A stretch of DNA of 64,000 bases from assembly GCF_001662305.1 (NCBI RefSeq), contig NZ_BDEP01000015.1:186001-250000 (forward strand), written 5' to 3'. The position numbers and the translations under genes were made by a program. This document shows positions 43,446 through 52,484 of this stretch, piece by piece. The notes below the pieces were generated by a model. That model saw only the letters and a program-made list of their open reading frames with translations, was not told the DNA's origin and did not search any database. The DNA comes from Halomonas caseinilytica (GTDB taxonomy: Bacteria > Pseudomonadota > Gammaproteobacteria > Pseudomonadales > Halomonadaceae). Position 1 is the stretch's first letter. Every line of letters begins with the position of its first letter.

Positions 43446-44714
43446 TCAAGCGCCCAGGGCGATGAAAAAGCCGGCAAGTGTGGCAGACATCAGGTTGGAA
43501 AGGGTACCCGCCAGGACGGCCCGGATGCCGAAACGGGCGATATCGTGGCGTCGGCTGGGGGCGATGCTGCCCAGGCCACCGAGCAGGATGGCGATGGACG
43601 AAAGGTTGGCGAAGCCGCACAGGGCGAACGAGAGGACCGCCTTGGTATGGGTCGTCATGGCCTCGCCGGTGGCGGCGACGACTTCTTCCCCACTGATGTA
43701 GGGGGCGAGGTTGATGTAGGCCACGAACTCGTTGACCACCAGCTTCTGGCCGATGAAGGAGCCGGCCAGCGTGGCCTCGGACCAGGGAATGCCGAGCAGG
43801 AAGGCCAGGGGTGCGAACAGCCAGCCGAGGATCTGCTCCAGGCTGAGCGCTTCCATGCCGAACCAGCCGCCGACGCCGCCGAGGATGCCGTTGATCAGCG
43901 CGATCAGACCGATGAAGGCGAGCAGCATGGCGCCGACGTTGGCGGCCAGGCGCAGGCCGGAAGACGCACCGGCTGCTGCGGCGTCGAGCACATTGGTGGG
44001 GTGATCCTCTTCTTCCTCGAGGCGCTCTTCGGCTGCCGAGACGCTGTCATCGGGTGTCTCGGTCTCGGGCATGATCAGCTTGGCGAACAGCAGACCACCG
44101 GGGGCGGCCATGAAGGAGGCGGCGACCAGGTACTCCATGGGAATGCCCAGGGCGGCATAGCCGGCCAGGACCGAACCGGCAACCGAGGCCAGACCGCCGC
44201 ACATCACCGCGAACAGTTGCGACTGCGTCATGCGGTTGATGAAGGGGCGGACCACCAGCGGGGCTTCCGTCTGGCCGACGAAGATATTGGCGGTGGCCGA
44301 GAGGGATTCGGTGCGCGAGGTACCCAGTGCCTTCTGCAGGGCGCCGCCGAGCAGGCGAATGATCCACTGCATGATGCCCAGGTAATAGAGCACGGCGGTC
44401 AGCGAGGAGAAGAAGATGATCACCGGCAGCACCTTGATGGCGAAGACGAAGCCGGTTTCCTCGACATTGGCCAGGCCGCCGAACAGGAAGTCGATGCCAT
44501 CGTTGGCGTAGAGAACCACCTGGCTGACGGCATCGGAGACGGTGGCAAGGACAGCCTGACCGAAGGGGACATAGAGCACGAAGGCCCCCAGGCAGGCCTG
44601 AATGGCGAAGGCGCCGATCACGGTTCGCAGGCGGATCGCACGACGATTGGTGGAGAACAGCAGAGCGATGACGATCAGGGTCGCCATTCCGACGAGACTC
44701 ATGATCAAGGTCAT
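43446..44714 (-). CDS. nupC: concentrative nucleoside transporter (CNT/NupC family)
   Basis: 422 residues, 8-10 membrane helices. The CNT hallmark GQTEAP is at 147-152 ('NIFVGQTEAPLVVRPF'), and the second substrate loop is 'SFIGQKLVVNEFVAYINL'. It imports nucleosides with H+ or Na+ across the inner membrane. A charged cytoplasmic loop (~220-245, 'SAAEERLEEEEDH') is longer than in NupC (400 residues). It stands between the Tsx-like porin and deoC, so outer-membrane entry, inner-membrane import and breakdown are encoded in order. Confidence 0.94.
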   Translation of the reverse strand: MTLIMSLVGMATLIVIALLFSTNRRAIRLRTVIGAFAIQACLGAFVLYVPFGQAVLATVSDAVSQVVLYANDGIDFLFGGLANVEETGFVFAIKVLPVIIFFSSLTAVLYYLGIMQWIIRLLGGALQKALGTSRTESLSATANIFVGQTEAPLVVRPFINRMTQSQLFAVMCGGLASVAGSVLAGYAALGIPMEYLVAASFMAAPGGLLFAKLIMPETETPDDSVSAAEERLEEEEDHPTNVLDAAAAGASSGLRLAANVGAMLLAFIGLIALINGILGGVGGWFGMEALSLEQILGWLFAPLAFLLGIPWSEATLAGSFIGQKLVVNEFVAYINLAPYISGEEVVAATGEAMTTHTKAVLSFALCGFANLSSIAILLGGLGSIAPSRRHDIARFGIRAVLAGTLSNLMSATLAGFFIALGA

Positions 44715-44763
44715 GGCAGTGTCCTTGTGGTCGATGGCATGGAGGCGTTCATGTCGGCCTGCC

Positions 44764-45597
44764 TTACAGGAAGTTGTACTTCAGGGTGTAGATCATCGCG
44801 TTCTGGTAATGATCGGCGGTGCCCAGCTTGTTGTTGGAGTAGCGATACTGAACGCCGGTGGTGATCTCGTCGATCGGATGCCACCACAAGGCCACGGCAC
44901 CATTGGTGCCGGTGCTGCCGGCCGGACCGTTGACGTAATTCTGCTTCAGGTATTCGTCATCGCGATCAAAGGTCTGCTCGTGCCAGTTGCTCAGGCTGAA
45001 GTTCTCGCCGAAGGCCTGGAAATCGTAACCCAGCACCCAGCCGAGCATATAGCCGTTGTCGCCGCTGTAGGCATTGGCGTCGCTGTCGACCCAGGCCTTG
45101 CCGAGAAAGGGCTTGAACCACAGGCCGTTGTCGAAGGTATGGCGATATCCGACGCCCACGATGCGGTCCTGCTCCTCGCTGTCGAAGCCGTAGTCGCGAA
45201 AATCGTAGACGTGGAGGTAAAGCGAGAAGGGGGTGTCGCCGAGATAGATGTGCGAGGTGACCTTGGCGGCGCTGCGGCGGTTGTCGCGGGTATCGTCTTC
45301 GAGCGTGTCGTTCTGGGGATTCTCGAAATCGTAGAAGCCGTAGAATTCTCCCCAGTCGAAACCGACCCCACCTTCCAGTTCCAGGTAGAAGAAATCCCCT
45401 TTGGCGGCATTGCTCGCGGTGCGTTGTTCCGTGCCGTCGGACCAGTCCAGGTAGTTGACGGAGACGTTGGCGAACGACCACTGCGGCGAGAGGCCTGATG
45501 CGGCATCATCTCCGGTGGCGCTGGCCGGTAATGCGGTGGCGGTCAGCAACAGGCCGGAAAGGGCGGCGAAACGCTGGGATGAGGCGAAGGACGGCAT
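44764..45597 (-). CDS. tsx: Tsx/OmpK-type nucleoside channel of the outer membrane
   Basis: 277 residues. The signal peptide ends in 'LLLTATALPASATG'. The beta-barrel has aromatic strands such as 'WSFANVSVNYLDWSDGTEQR', 'DFFYLELEGGVGFDWGEFYG' and the terminal 'NAMIYTLKYNFL', with a final aromatic-hydrophobic residue pair typical of outer-membrane insertion. Tsx lets nucleosides diffuse through the outer membrane. The ATG is preceded by ggaagccgacatt. First gene of the nucleoside operon, with DeoR- and CRP-like sites upstream. Confidence 0.92.
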   Translation of the reverse strand: MPSFASSQRFAALSGLLLTATALPASATGDDAASGLSPQWSFANVSVNYLDWSDGTEQRTASNAAKGDFFYLELEGGVGFDWGEFYGFYDFENPQNDTLEDDTRDNRRSAAKVTSHIYLGDTPFSLYLHVYDFRDYGFDSEEQDRIVGVGYRHTFDNGLWFKPFLGKAWVDSDANAYSGDNGYMLGWVLGYDFQAFGENFSLSNWHEQTFDRDDEYLKQNYVNGPAGSTGTNGAVALWWHPIDEITTGVQYRYSNNKLGTADHYQNAMIYTLKYNFL

Positions 45598-45724
45598 AAT
45601 GTCGGCTTCCTTTGGAGTTGTTGTCGTGTGATGCGTCGGACAAGCCAAGAAGGGCGGACCATCACGGACGTCAATGCATGGATCCGGCCAGGCCGGATGA
45701 ATGGGGATCGTGGTCGTCGAGGCT

Positions 45725-45762
45725 GTTATTCGAGTAACATGCGAATGTTATTTTAATCACAA
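45725..45762. promoter_or_regulatory. DeoR-like operator and CRP-like box upstream of tsx/deoR
   Basis: TGTTATTCGAGTAACA (45725-45740) has the TGTTA-N6-TAACA form of the E. coli DeoR operator. At 45747-45762 the minus strand reads TGTGATTAAAATAACA, nine of ten matches to the CRP consensus TGTGA-N6-TCACA. Both lie in the 267-base region between tsx and the DeoR-family gene. This mirrors the combined DeoR/CRP control of E. coli deo and tsx promoters. Confidence 0.7.
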
Positions 45763-45864
45763 CAAGGGTCGCAACCCTGGCGATCAACGACGCATACACG
45801 GTATGGCAACATGGTGCGGCAATGTTGAGGTCGGGGGCTTAAGCGAGATAGCAGAGGTGGACGA

Positions 45865-46587
45865 GTGAATGAGCGCAGCGCGGCACGATTGAGGCGGCTT
45901 CAGATATCGCTGGCAGAAGGGGGAAGCTTGCGTCTGGCCGAGGCGGCGACGCTTTGCGGTGTCTCGGAGATGACCATCCGGCGCGATCTGGCGGCGTCCG
46001 ACGGCGCCCTGGTACTGGTCGGCGGGCTGCTGATGCGTGCCGACGATCCCCGCCATGCACCGGCCTATGATCTGGCGGCACAGCGTGACCGCCACGCCGA
46101 GGTCAAGCGCCGGCTCTGCGAAAGGGCCCTGGCGAGCCTGGAGGAAGGCGACACGCTGTTCATCGACTGTGGCACGACGCTGATGCCGCTGGCGGCCGGC
46201 CTGCCATCCGACCTGTCGCTGACGGTGGTGACCTATGCCCTGAATGTCGCCGATGCCGTGAGTGCCTGCCCTGGGGTGCGGTTGTGGCTGCTGGGTGGCC
46301 TCTATCAATCTTCCTCGCGTTCCTTCGATGGCGACGACATGGCCGCGACCATCGCTCGCCTGGGCATCAACAAGGCTTTCCTGTCGGCGGCGGGCGTCCA
46401 TGCCGAGAAAGGACTGAGTTGCTTTCACTTCCATGAGGTGGCGCCCAAGCGGGCCGCCATCGACTCGGCGGAACGCCGGATACTGGTGGTCGATCCCAGC
46501 AAGCTTGGGCTGGTCAGGCCGGCCCGCTTTGCCGGGCTCGATGACATCGACGAGATCATCACCGAGGAGGAAAGCGCGGTGGTGTGA
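45865..46587 (+). CDS. deoR: DeoR-family transcriptional regulator
   Basis: 240 residues from a GTG seven bases after gagg; the nearby ATG is in another frame. Helix-turn-helix 'LRLAEAATLCGVSEMTIRRD' at 22-41; the sugar-phosphate sensor domain has 'DTLFIDCGTTLMPLAAGL' and 'NKAFLSAAGVHAEKGLSCFH'. The family answers to phosphorylated sugars; here deoxyribose-5-phosphate is the natural guess from the divergent nucleoside operon and the DeoR-like operator. The exact orthology to E. coli DeoR is inferred. Confidence 0.88.
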   Translation: MNERSAARLRRLQISLAEGGSLRLAEAATLCGVSEMTIRRDLAASDGALVLVGGLLMRADDPRHAPAYDLAAQRDRHAEVKRRLCERALASLEEGDTLFIDCGTTLMPLAAGLPSDLSLTVVTYALNVADAVSACPGVRLWLLGGLYQSSSRSFDGDDMAATIARLGINKAFLSAAGVHAEKGLSCFHFHEVAPKRAAIDSAERRILVVDPSKLGLVRPARFAGLDDIDEIITEEESAVV

Positions 46588-46869
46588 CCGGGTGCGACAA
46601 CCTGCGGCAAATCGCCCCTTCCCATTCTGTTCCTGGACCCTCAGAATACTGGCCTCACGGCCGGAGCCTCCCGCCCGGCGATGTCGCAGCGAGTCGTCGC
46701 CGCGGGCTGCGAGCCGTGAATGTGCCCGAAGTACTCTCCACGACGGTCGTGGGCCGCTCCCCGTCAGAGCTCCGCCAGCGACCCGCGCCGGAGAGCGCTT
46801 CGGCGCGTGCATCGCCCGTTGAACTCGAGCGGGAATGCGTTCGCCGCCAAGCCCTGACGAGGTTGAAAC

Positions 46870-47838
46870 ATGAGAAGAAACCCCACCCTGCGCATGCTCG
46901 GCGTCCTGCTGCTGCTATCGCTGCCACTGCTGTTGGCGGGCTGCAGTTCGGCGCTGCTGGATCCTAAGGGACAGATAGGGGAGGAGCAGCGCACCCTCAT
47001 CCTGACTGCCTTTGGACTGATGCAGATCGTCGTTGTTCCGGTCATCGTGATGACGCTGTTGTTCGCCTGGCGTTATCGCCGGAGCAACCGGGATGCCACC
47101 TACGCGCCCGACTGGGCCCACTCCAACAAGATCGAGGCCGTGGTCTGGTTCATCCCCATGGTCATAATTGCCTTCCTGGCCGTTCTGACCTGGTATACCT
47201 CGCACAGCCTTGACCCGCACAAGTCCATCGTGCCCAACGAGGACCAGCAGGAGCCGATGGAAATCCAGGCGGTCTCGCTGGACTGGAAGTGGTTGTTCAT
47301 TTATCCCGAGCAGGGCATTGCCACCGTCAACGAGGTCGCCTTCCCCGAGGATACGCCGGTACGTTTCCGGGTCTCGTCCGGTTCGGTGATGAATGCCTTC
47401 TTCATTCCGCGCCTGGGTAGCCAGATCTATGCCATGGCGGGGATGGACAACGATGTGCATCTGGTCGCCGACGAACCGGGCGTCTATGACGGCCGCTCCA
47501 CCAACTACAGTGGTGCCGGTTTCTCGGAGATGACCTTCAAGGCCCATGTAGGTACCCAAGAGGACTTCGAGGCCTGGGTGGACAAGGTGCGTGAATCGTC
47601 CGATTCACTGAACTTCCCCGAGGAGTACTACGCTCTCGCCGCGCCCAGCCGGGACAACGAGATCCAGTACTTCTCCGAAGTTTCTCCCTCTCTCTACGAG
47701 AAGATCCTTCAGAGCTTCCATGCCGGCGGCAATCATGCCGAGCACATGGCAGCGGTCACCGGTGACGGCCATGGCGGTGGCCATGGCAGCGATTCCGAGT
47801 CTCACGGCGAGTCCATGAGCGCGGAGGCAGCGGAGTAA
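46870..47838 (+). CDS. cyoA: cytochrome bo3 ubiquinol oxidase subunit II
   Basis: 322 residues. A lipoprotein signal ends in LLAGC (Cys25), then come two membrane helices and a cupredoxin domain ('MEIQAVSLDWKWLFIYPEQG', 'FFIPRLGSQIYAMAGMDNDV'). The CuA ligands of cytochrome c oxidases are absent, as expected for a quinol oxidase. The tail is His-rich (GDGHGGGHGSDSESHGES), unlike E. coli CyoA. First gene of cyoABCDE, with 3 bases to cyoB. 282 bases without a gene precede it, in which I see no clear promoter or FNR/ArcA-type box. Confidence 0.95.
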   Translation: MRRNPTLRMLGVLLLLSLPLLLAGCSSALLDPKGQIGEEQRTLILTAFGLMQIVVVPVIVMTLLFAWRYRRSNRDATYAPDWAHSNKIEAVVWFIPMVIIAFLAVLTWYTSHSLDPHKSIVPNEDQQEPMEIQAVSLDWKWLFIYPEQGIATVNEVAFPEDTPVRFRVSSGSVMNAFFIPRLGSQIYAMAGMDNDVHLVADEPGVYDGRSTNYSGAGFSEMTFKAHVGTQEDFEAWVDKVRESSDSLNFPEEYYALAAPSRDNEIQYFSEVSPSLYEKILQSFHAGGNHAEHMAAVTGDGHGGGHGSDSESHGESMSAEAAE

Positions 47839-47841
47839 ATT

Positions 47842-49824
47842 ATGTTAGGAAAACTGAGCCTTGAGGCGATTCCTTACCACGAACCCATCATCATGGTGGT
47901 CGCGATCGCCATCGCCATTGGTGGTGCCTTCGTGGTAGGCGCACTGACCTATTTCAAGAAGTGGAAGTGGCTGTGGACGGAGTGGCTGACATCCGTCGAT
48001 CACAAGAAACTCGGCATCATGTATTTCATCGTGGCACTGGTGATGCTGATCCGTGGTTTCGCCGATGCCATCATGATGCGGACCCAGCTGGCCATGGCCG
48101 CAGGGGGCGCCGAGGGGTATCTCCCGCCGCACCACTATGATCAGATCTTCACCGCCCACGGCGTGATCATGATCTTCTTCGTTGCCATGCCCATGGTCAT
48201 CGGCTTGATGAACCTGGTCGTGCCGCTGCAGATCGGCGCGCGGGATGTGGCCTTCCCCTTCATGAACAACCTGAGCTTCTGGCTGTTCGCGGCCGGGGTG
48301 ATCCTGGTCAACATCTCGCTGGTGGTCGGCGAGTTCGCCCAGACCGGCTGGCTGGCCTATGCGCCATTATCGGGGATAGATTACAGTCCCGGCGTCGGGG
48401 TGGATTACTGGATATGGGCGTTGCAGATATCGGGTATCGGCACGACGCTAACCGGTATCAACTTCTTCGTTACCATCCTGAAGATGCGGACCAAGGGCAT
48501 GACGCTCTTCCGCATGCCGATCTTCACCTGGACGTCGCTGTGCGCGAACATCCTGATCATCGCTTCCTTCCCGATTCTGACCGCGACCATCGCGCTGCTG
48601 ACACTCGATCGTTACCTGGGGATGCACTTCTTCACGAACGATTTCGGCGGCAACATGATGATGTATGTCAACCTCATCTGGGCCTGGGGCCATCCTGAGG
48701 TTTACATCCTCATCCTGCCGGCATTCGGTGTCTTCTCCGAGGTCATCGCGACCTTTGCGCGCAAGCGCCTGTTCGGTTACGGCACCATGGTCTGGGCAAC
48801 GGTGGCGATCACCTTCCTGTCGTTCATCGTCTGGCTGCACCACTTCTTCACCATGGGGGCGGGTGCCAACGTCAATGCCTTCTTCGGCATCGCCACGATG
48901 ATCATCGCCATCCCCACCGGGGTGAAGATATTCAACTGGCTGTTCACCATGTACCGCGGGCGTCTCGAGTTCACCTCGCCGGTGCTGTGGACCCTGGGCT
49001 TCATCATTACCTTCACCCTGGGTGGCATGACCGGCGTGATGCTGGCCTTGCCGGCGGCCAACTTCGTGCTGCACAACAGCCTGTTCGTCATCGCCCACTT
49101 CCACAACGTCATCATCGGCGGCGTGGTGTTCGGCATGCTGGCGGGGCTGACCTTCTGGTTCCCGAAGGCCTTCGGCTTCAAGCTCGACGAGAAGTGGGGC
49201 AAGCGTTCCTTCTGGTGCTGGATCATCGGTTTCTACGTGGCGTTCATGCCGCTGTACGTGCTGAGCTTCTTCGGCGCCGTGCGTCGCATGCAGTCCTATG
49301 AAAACGGCGACTGGCAGTCCTGGATGATCATCGCCTGGGTGGGTGCCGTGATCATTCTCTGCGGTATTGCCTGCACCGTGATCCAGTTCATCGTCAGCAT
49401 CCGTGATCGCAAGAAGAATCAGGATGTCACTGGCGATCCCTGGGATGGTCGGACGCTGGAATGGTCCACCTCCTCGCCGGCGCCGTTCTACAATTTCGCG
49501 CATCTGCCCGAAGTGAACGACATTGACGACTTCTGGGACCAGAAGCAGCGCAATGGTGGCAAGGCGCCGCTCTCCAAGCCGCCGTATCAGGATATCCACA
49601 TGCCCAAGGATACCTGGGAAGGTCCGCTCATCGGTCTGTTCGCGACGATCGCCGGTTTCGCCCTGGTGTGGCACATCTGGTGGCTGGCCATCGTCGGTGG
49701 CGTCGCGACGTTCGCGGTCTTCATGGCGCGTGTCTTCAGGGAGGACGTCGACTACTACGTTCCTGCCGCTGAAGTGGAGCGCATCGAGCGTGAGCACCAA
49801 CAACGTGTGGAGATGCAGGCGTAA
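47842..49824 (+). CDS. cyoB: cytochrome bo3 ubiquinol oxidase subunit I
   Basis: 660 residues (E. coli 663), about 15 membrane helices. Haem and copper ligands are in place: His in '[17 protein letters not shown]', the His-Tyr pair in '[17 protein letters not shown]', CuB histidines in '[10 protein letters not shown]', and the haem pair in '[13 protein letters not shown]'. It reduces oxygen to water and pumps protons. Overlaps none of its neighbours but is spaced by 2-3 bases. Confidence 0.97.
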   Translation: MLGKLSLEAIPYHEPIIMVVAIAIAIGGAFVVGALTYFKKWKWLWTEWLTSVDHKKLGIMYFIVALVMLIRGFADAIMMRTQLAMAAGGAEGYLPPHHYDQIFTAHGVIMIFFVAMPMVIGLMNLVVPLQIGARDVAFPFMNNLSFWLFAAGVILVNISLVVGEFAQTGWLAYAPLSGIDYSPGVGVDYWIWALQISGIGTTLTGINFFVTILKMRTKGMTLFRMPIFTWTSLCANILIIASFPILTATIALLTLDRYLGMHFFTNDFGGNMMMYVNLIWAWGHPEVYILILPAFGVFSEVIATFARKRLFGYGTMVWATVAITFLSFIVWLHHFFTMGAGANVNAFFGIATMIIAIPTGVKIFNWLFTMYRGRLEFTSPVLWTLGFIITFTLGGMTGVMLALPAANFVLHNSLFVIAHFHNVIIGGVVFGMLAGLTFWFPKAFGFKLDEKWGKRSFWCWIIGFYVAFMPLYVLSFFGAVRRMQSYENGDWQSWMIIAWVGAVIILCGIACTVIQFIVSIRDRKKNQDVTGDPWDGRTLEWSTSSPAPFYNFAHLPEVNDIDDFWDQKQRNGGKAPLSKPPYQDIHMPKDTWEGPLIGLFATIAGFALVWHIWWLAIVGGVATFAVFMARVFREDVDYYVPAAEVERIEREHQQRVEMQA

Positions 49825-49826
49825 TC

Positions 49827-50441
49827 ATGGCAACCGACACCCTAAGCAACCACGAGGGTCATGCTCACGAGCATGACCACCACGATACCGCGGGCACCAA
49901 GGTCTTCGGTTTCTGGGTCTACCTGATGAGCGACCTGGTGATCTTCGGGTCACTGTTCGCCACCTACGCCGTGCTCCTCCGGGGCACGGCCGGGGGGCCC
50001 TCGGGGGCAGACATCTTCGATCTGCCGCTGATCCTCATCAACACCTTCCTGCTGCTGGTGAGTAGTTTCACCTACGGTATGGCGGTGCTGTCGATGAACG
50101 CCAACCGCGTCAACCAGGTCAAGGCCTGGCTGGCGGCGACCTTCCTGCTCGGGGCCGGCTTCATCGGTCTGGAACTCTACGAGTTCCATCACCTGATCCA
50201 CCTTGGCTTCGGTCCGGATCGCAGTGCCTTCCTGTCGGCCTTCTTCACGCTGGTGGGGACCCACGGCCTGCACGTGACCTTCGGTCTGATCTGGATCCTG
50301 GTGATGCTGGTTCAACTGCAGACCAAGGGCCTGACCGACATGACGCGGCCGCGGATCATGTGCCTGAGCCTGTTCTGGCACTTCCTGGACATCGTCTGGA
50401 TCTGCGTCTTCTCCTTCGTCTACCTGATGGGAGTCCTTTGA
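49827..50441 (+). CDS. cyoC: cytochrome bo3 ubiquinol oxidase subunit III
   Basis: 204 residues, identical in length to E. coli CyoC, with five membrane helices and a His-rich N-terminus ([12 protein letters not shown]). '[20 protein letters not shown]' and '[20 protein letters not shown]' are family signatures. It stabilises the oxidase core. Confidence 0.95.
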   Translation: MATDTLSNHEGHAHEHDHHDTAGTKVFGFWVYLMSDLVIFGSLFATYAVLLRGTAGGPSGADIFDLPLILINTFLLLVSSFTYGMAVLSMNANRVNQVKAWLAATFLLGAGFIGLELYEFHHLIHLGFGPDRSAFLSAFFTLVGTHGLHVTFGLIWILVMLVQLQTKGLTDMTRPRIMCLSLFWHFLDIVWICVFSFVYLMGVL

Positions 50442-50442
50442 T

Positions 50443-50772
50443 ATGAGCGGACATGCCTCTCACGAAGAGCACAGCCACGGTAGCGTCAAGTCCTATGTCG
50501 TAGGGCTGATCCTGTCCATTGTGCTGACCATCATTCCCTTCGGGGTAGTGATGACCGGTTCCTTCGGTACGTCTGCCACGGTACTCATCATCGTGGCGAC
50601 GGCCGTGGCACAGGTTCTTGTGCAGCTGATCCTGTTCATGCACATGAACACCAAGGCGGACGAGGGCTGGAACTTCATGTCGTTCGTCTTCACCGTGTCG
50701 ATCCTGGTCCTGATCATCGGAGGTTCCGTATGGATCATGTACAACCTGCATCAGAACATGATGATCGGTTGA
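50443..50772 (+). CDS. cyoD: cytochrome bo3 ubiquinol oxidase subunit IV
   Basis: 109 residues with three membrane helices ('[20 protein letters not shown]', '[20 protein letters not shown]', '[20 protein letters not shown]'), the CyoD pattern and length. It helps assemble the CuB site. Its last 43 bases overlap the start of cyoE in another frame. Confidence 0.94.
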   Translation: MSGHASHEEHSHGSVKSYVVGLILSIVLTIIPFGVVMTGSFGTSATVLIIVATAVAQVLVQLILFMHMNTKADEGWNFMSFVFTVSILVLIIGGSVWIMYNLHQNMMIG

Positions 50773-51674
50773 CGCCGGCGGCCAGGATGCGCAAGGACTA
50801 TCTCACCATCACCAAGCCGGGCATCATTGGCGGCAATGTGATCGCGGTTCTGGGCGGCTTCTTCCTGGCCGCCCGGGGCGATATCGATCCCTGGCTGCTG
50901 ATCGCCACGGTGGCCGGTCTGGCGTTGGTGATCGCTTCCGGGTGTGCGTTCAACAACGTCATCGATCGCGATATCGATGCGATGATGGAACGTACGCGGA
51001 CACGCCCCCTGGTACAGGGGCGTGTCACCCCTGCGGCGACCCTGCGTTTCGCAACGGTGCTGGGGATCGCTGGATTCGCGTTGCTGGCACTATTCACCAA
51101 CTGGGTGACCGTAGGGCTTGCGGCATTCGGCTTCGCGATCTATGTAGGGGTTTACAGCCTCTACATGAAGCGTCAATCCGAGTACGGCACTCTGGTGGGC
51201 AGCCTGTCCGGGGCCATGCCGCCGGTGGTGGGCTACTGTGCCGTGACCGGCCAGTTCGACGGTGGTGCGCTGACGCTGTTGGTGATCTTCTGCCTGTGGC
51301 AGATGCCGCATTCCTATGCCATCGCCATTTTCCGACTGAAGGATTATCAGGCGGCCCGGATTCCGGTATTGCCGGTGGTCAGGGGCATCAAGACCGCCAA
51401 GCATTATATCCTCGGCTATATCCTGGCCTTCGTCTTCGCTTCGCTGGCGTTGAGCGTGGCCGGGTACGCCGGCCCGGGATATTTCGTCGTTGCCCTGGTG
51501 ATGGGCATCTACTGGCTCTATCTCGCCATGCAGGGCTACCGCGTGAATGACGAGGAGCGCTGGGCGAAACGCGTCTTTGCCTTCTCGATCATCACCATCA
51601 CGGCACTGAGCCTGATGATGTCGGTAGACGCCAGTCTGCCGCCCGCGACTCCCTTGTGGACTGCCCTTAACTGA
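50730..51674 (+). CDS. cyoE: protoheme IX farnesyltransferase (haem O synthase)
   Basis: 314 residues, about nine membrane helices of the UbiA family. The prenyl-diphosphate binding motif is '[20 protein letters not shown]' and the second loop '[16 protein letters not shown]'. It adds a farnesyl group to haem b to make the haem O used by CyoB. The ATG at 50730 has cggagg 7 bases upstream inside cyoD; a later ATG at 50787 would remove the overlap but lacks a ribosome-binding site. Confidence 0.94.
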   Translation: MDHVQPASEHDDRLTPAARMRKDYLTITKPGIIGGNVIAVLGGFFLAARGDIDPWLLIATVAGLALVIASGCAFNNVIDRDIDAMMERTRTRPLVQGRVTPAATLRFATVLGIAGFALLALFTNWVTVGLAAFGFAIYVGVYSLYMKRQSEYGTLVGSLSGAMPPVVGYCAVTGQFDGGALTLLVIFCLWQMPHSYAIAIFRLKDYQAARIPVLPVVRGIKTAKHYILGYILAFVFASLALSVAGYAGPGYFVVALVMGIYWLYLAMQGYRVNDEERWAKRVFAFSIITITALSLMMSVDASLPPATPLWTALN

Positions 51675-51687
51675 TCCTGCCTGTGTT

Positions 51688-51711
51688 ATCCGGGGGGCAA
51701 ATCCCCCGGAT
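51688..51711 (+). terminator. terminator of the cyo operon
   Basis: ATCCGGGGG (51688-51696) pairs with CCCCCGGAT (51703-51711) around a 6-nt loop, 13 bases past the cyoE stop; only a short pyrimidine run follows. Confidence 0.65.
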
Positions 51712-51793
51712 TCCTGCCTATACTGCAAATCGAGGGAACAATGCAGAGGACCGACGGACTCGTCCTGGTCCGTCTCCGGCAGGAGGTAGCGCT

Positions 51794-52399
51794 ATGTTGA
51801 CACATGTATGGGGCCTGATCGCTCACCCGAATCGTGAGTGGAAACAGATCAAGCAAGAGCGCGAGACGCTCACCCACCTCTACGAACACCATGTCCTGTT
51901 GCTGGCGGCCATACCGGTCGTCTGCTCCTATATCGGCACCACGCAGGTCGGTTGGAGTCTGGGAGGGGGCACCACCATACAGTTGAGTTACCTGGATGCC
52001 CTGGGAGCCGGGGTCGTCTTCTATCTGGTGATCCTGGCAGCGGTCTATGCCGTCGGCAAGATCATCCGCTACATGGCCAAGCGCTATACTCGTCCGCCCA
52101 GCCAGAGCCAGTGCATCGTCTTCGCCGGTTACGTGGCCACGCCGATGTTCCTGAGCGGCATCGTGGCGGTCTATCCTCTGATCTGGCTGTGCCTGCTGGC
52201 TGGTGTCATCGGGCTTTGCTACACCGCCTATCTGCTGTATATCGGCATTCCTGCCTTCCTTAACATCAGCAAGGAAGAAGGCTTCATCGTCTCCAGCACG
52301 ACCCTGGCCTTCGGGGTGCTGATTCTCGAGGCCCTGCTCGGGATGACGGTGCTGCTGTGGGGGTATGGCGAGCGCATCATCCTGTCGATCATCGGGTAG
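51794..52399 (+). CDS. Yip1-domain membrane protein
   Basis: 201 residues with five membrane helices ('HHVLLLAAIPVVCSYIG', 'AGVVFYLVILAAVYAVGKII', 'YVATPMFLSGIVAVYPL', 'LAGVIGLCYTAYLLYIGI', 'LAFGVLILEALLGMTVLLWG'). The start 'HVWGLIAHPNREWKQIKQER' is typical of bacterial Yip1 (DUF1282) proteins, whose role is unknown. A very strong ribosome-binding site aggaggtagcgct precedes the ATG. Confidence 0.9.
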   Translation: MLTHVWGLIAHPNREWKQIKQERETLTHLYEHHVLLLAAIPVVCSYIGTTQVGWSLGGGTTIQLSYLDALGAGVVFYLVILAAVYAVGKIIRYMAKRYTRPPSQSQCIVFAGYVATPMFLSGIVAVYPLIWLCLLAGVIGLCYTAYLLYIGIPAFLNISKEEGFIVSSTTLAFGVLILEALLGMTVLLWGYGERIILSIIG

Positions 52400-52429
52400 T
52401 CCCGGTGCATAATCTCGGTCTTGAAACGC

Positions 52430-52456
52430 GAACGGGCGGCCATCGGCCGCCCGTTC
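52430..52456. terminator. bidirectional terminator between the Yip1 and aminotransferase genes
   Basis: GAACGGGCGGCC (52430-52441) pairs perfectly with GGCCGCCCGTTC (52445-52456), loop ATC. On the minus strand it is followed by gcgtttc. Confidence 0.8.
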
Positions 52457-52484
52457 CCGTTGACGCCATCACGCTGCCGGGGCG

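Noticed and set aside
46588-46869. Possible small gene between deoR and cyoA
   Set aside because: Open frames here overlap cyoA or have no start signal; no family or hairpin pattern was recognised, so it is treated as the cyo upstream region.
48448-49803. 451-codon open frame opposite cyoB
   Set aside because: Antisense shadow of a highly conserved oxidase subunit.
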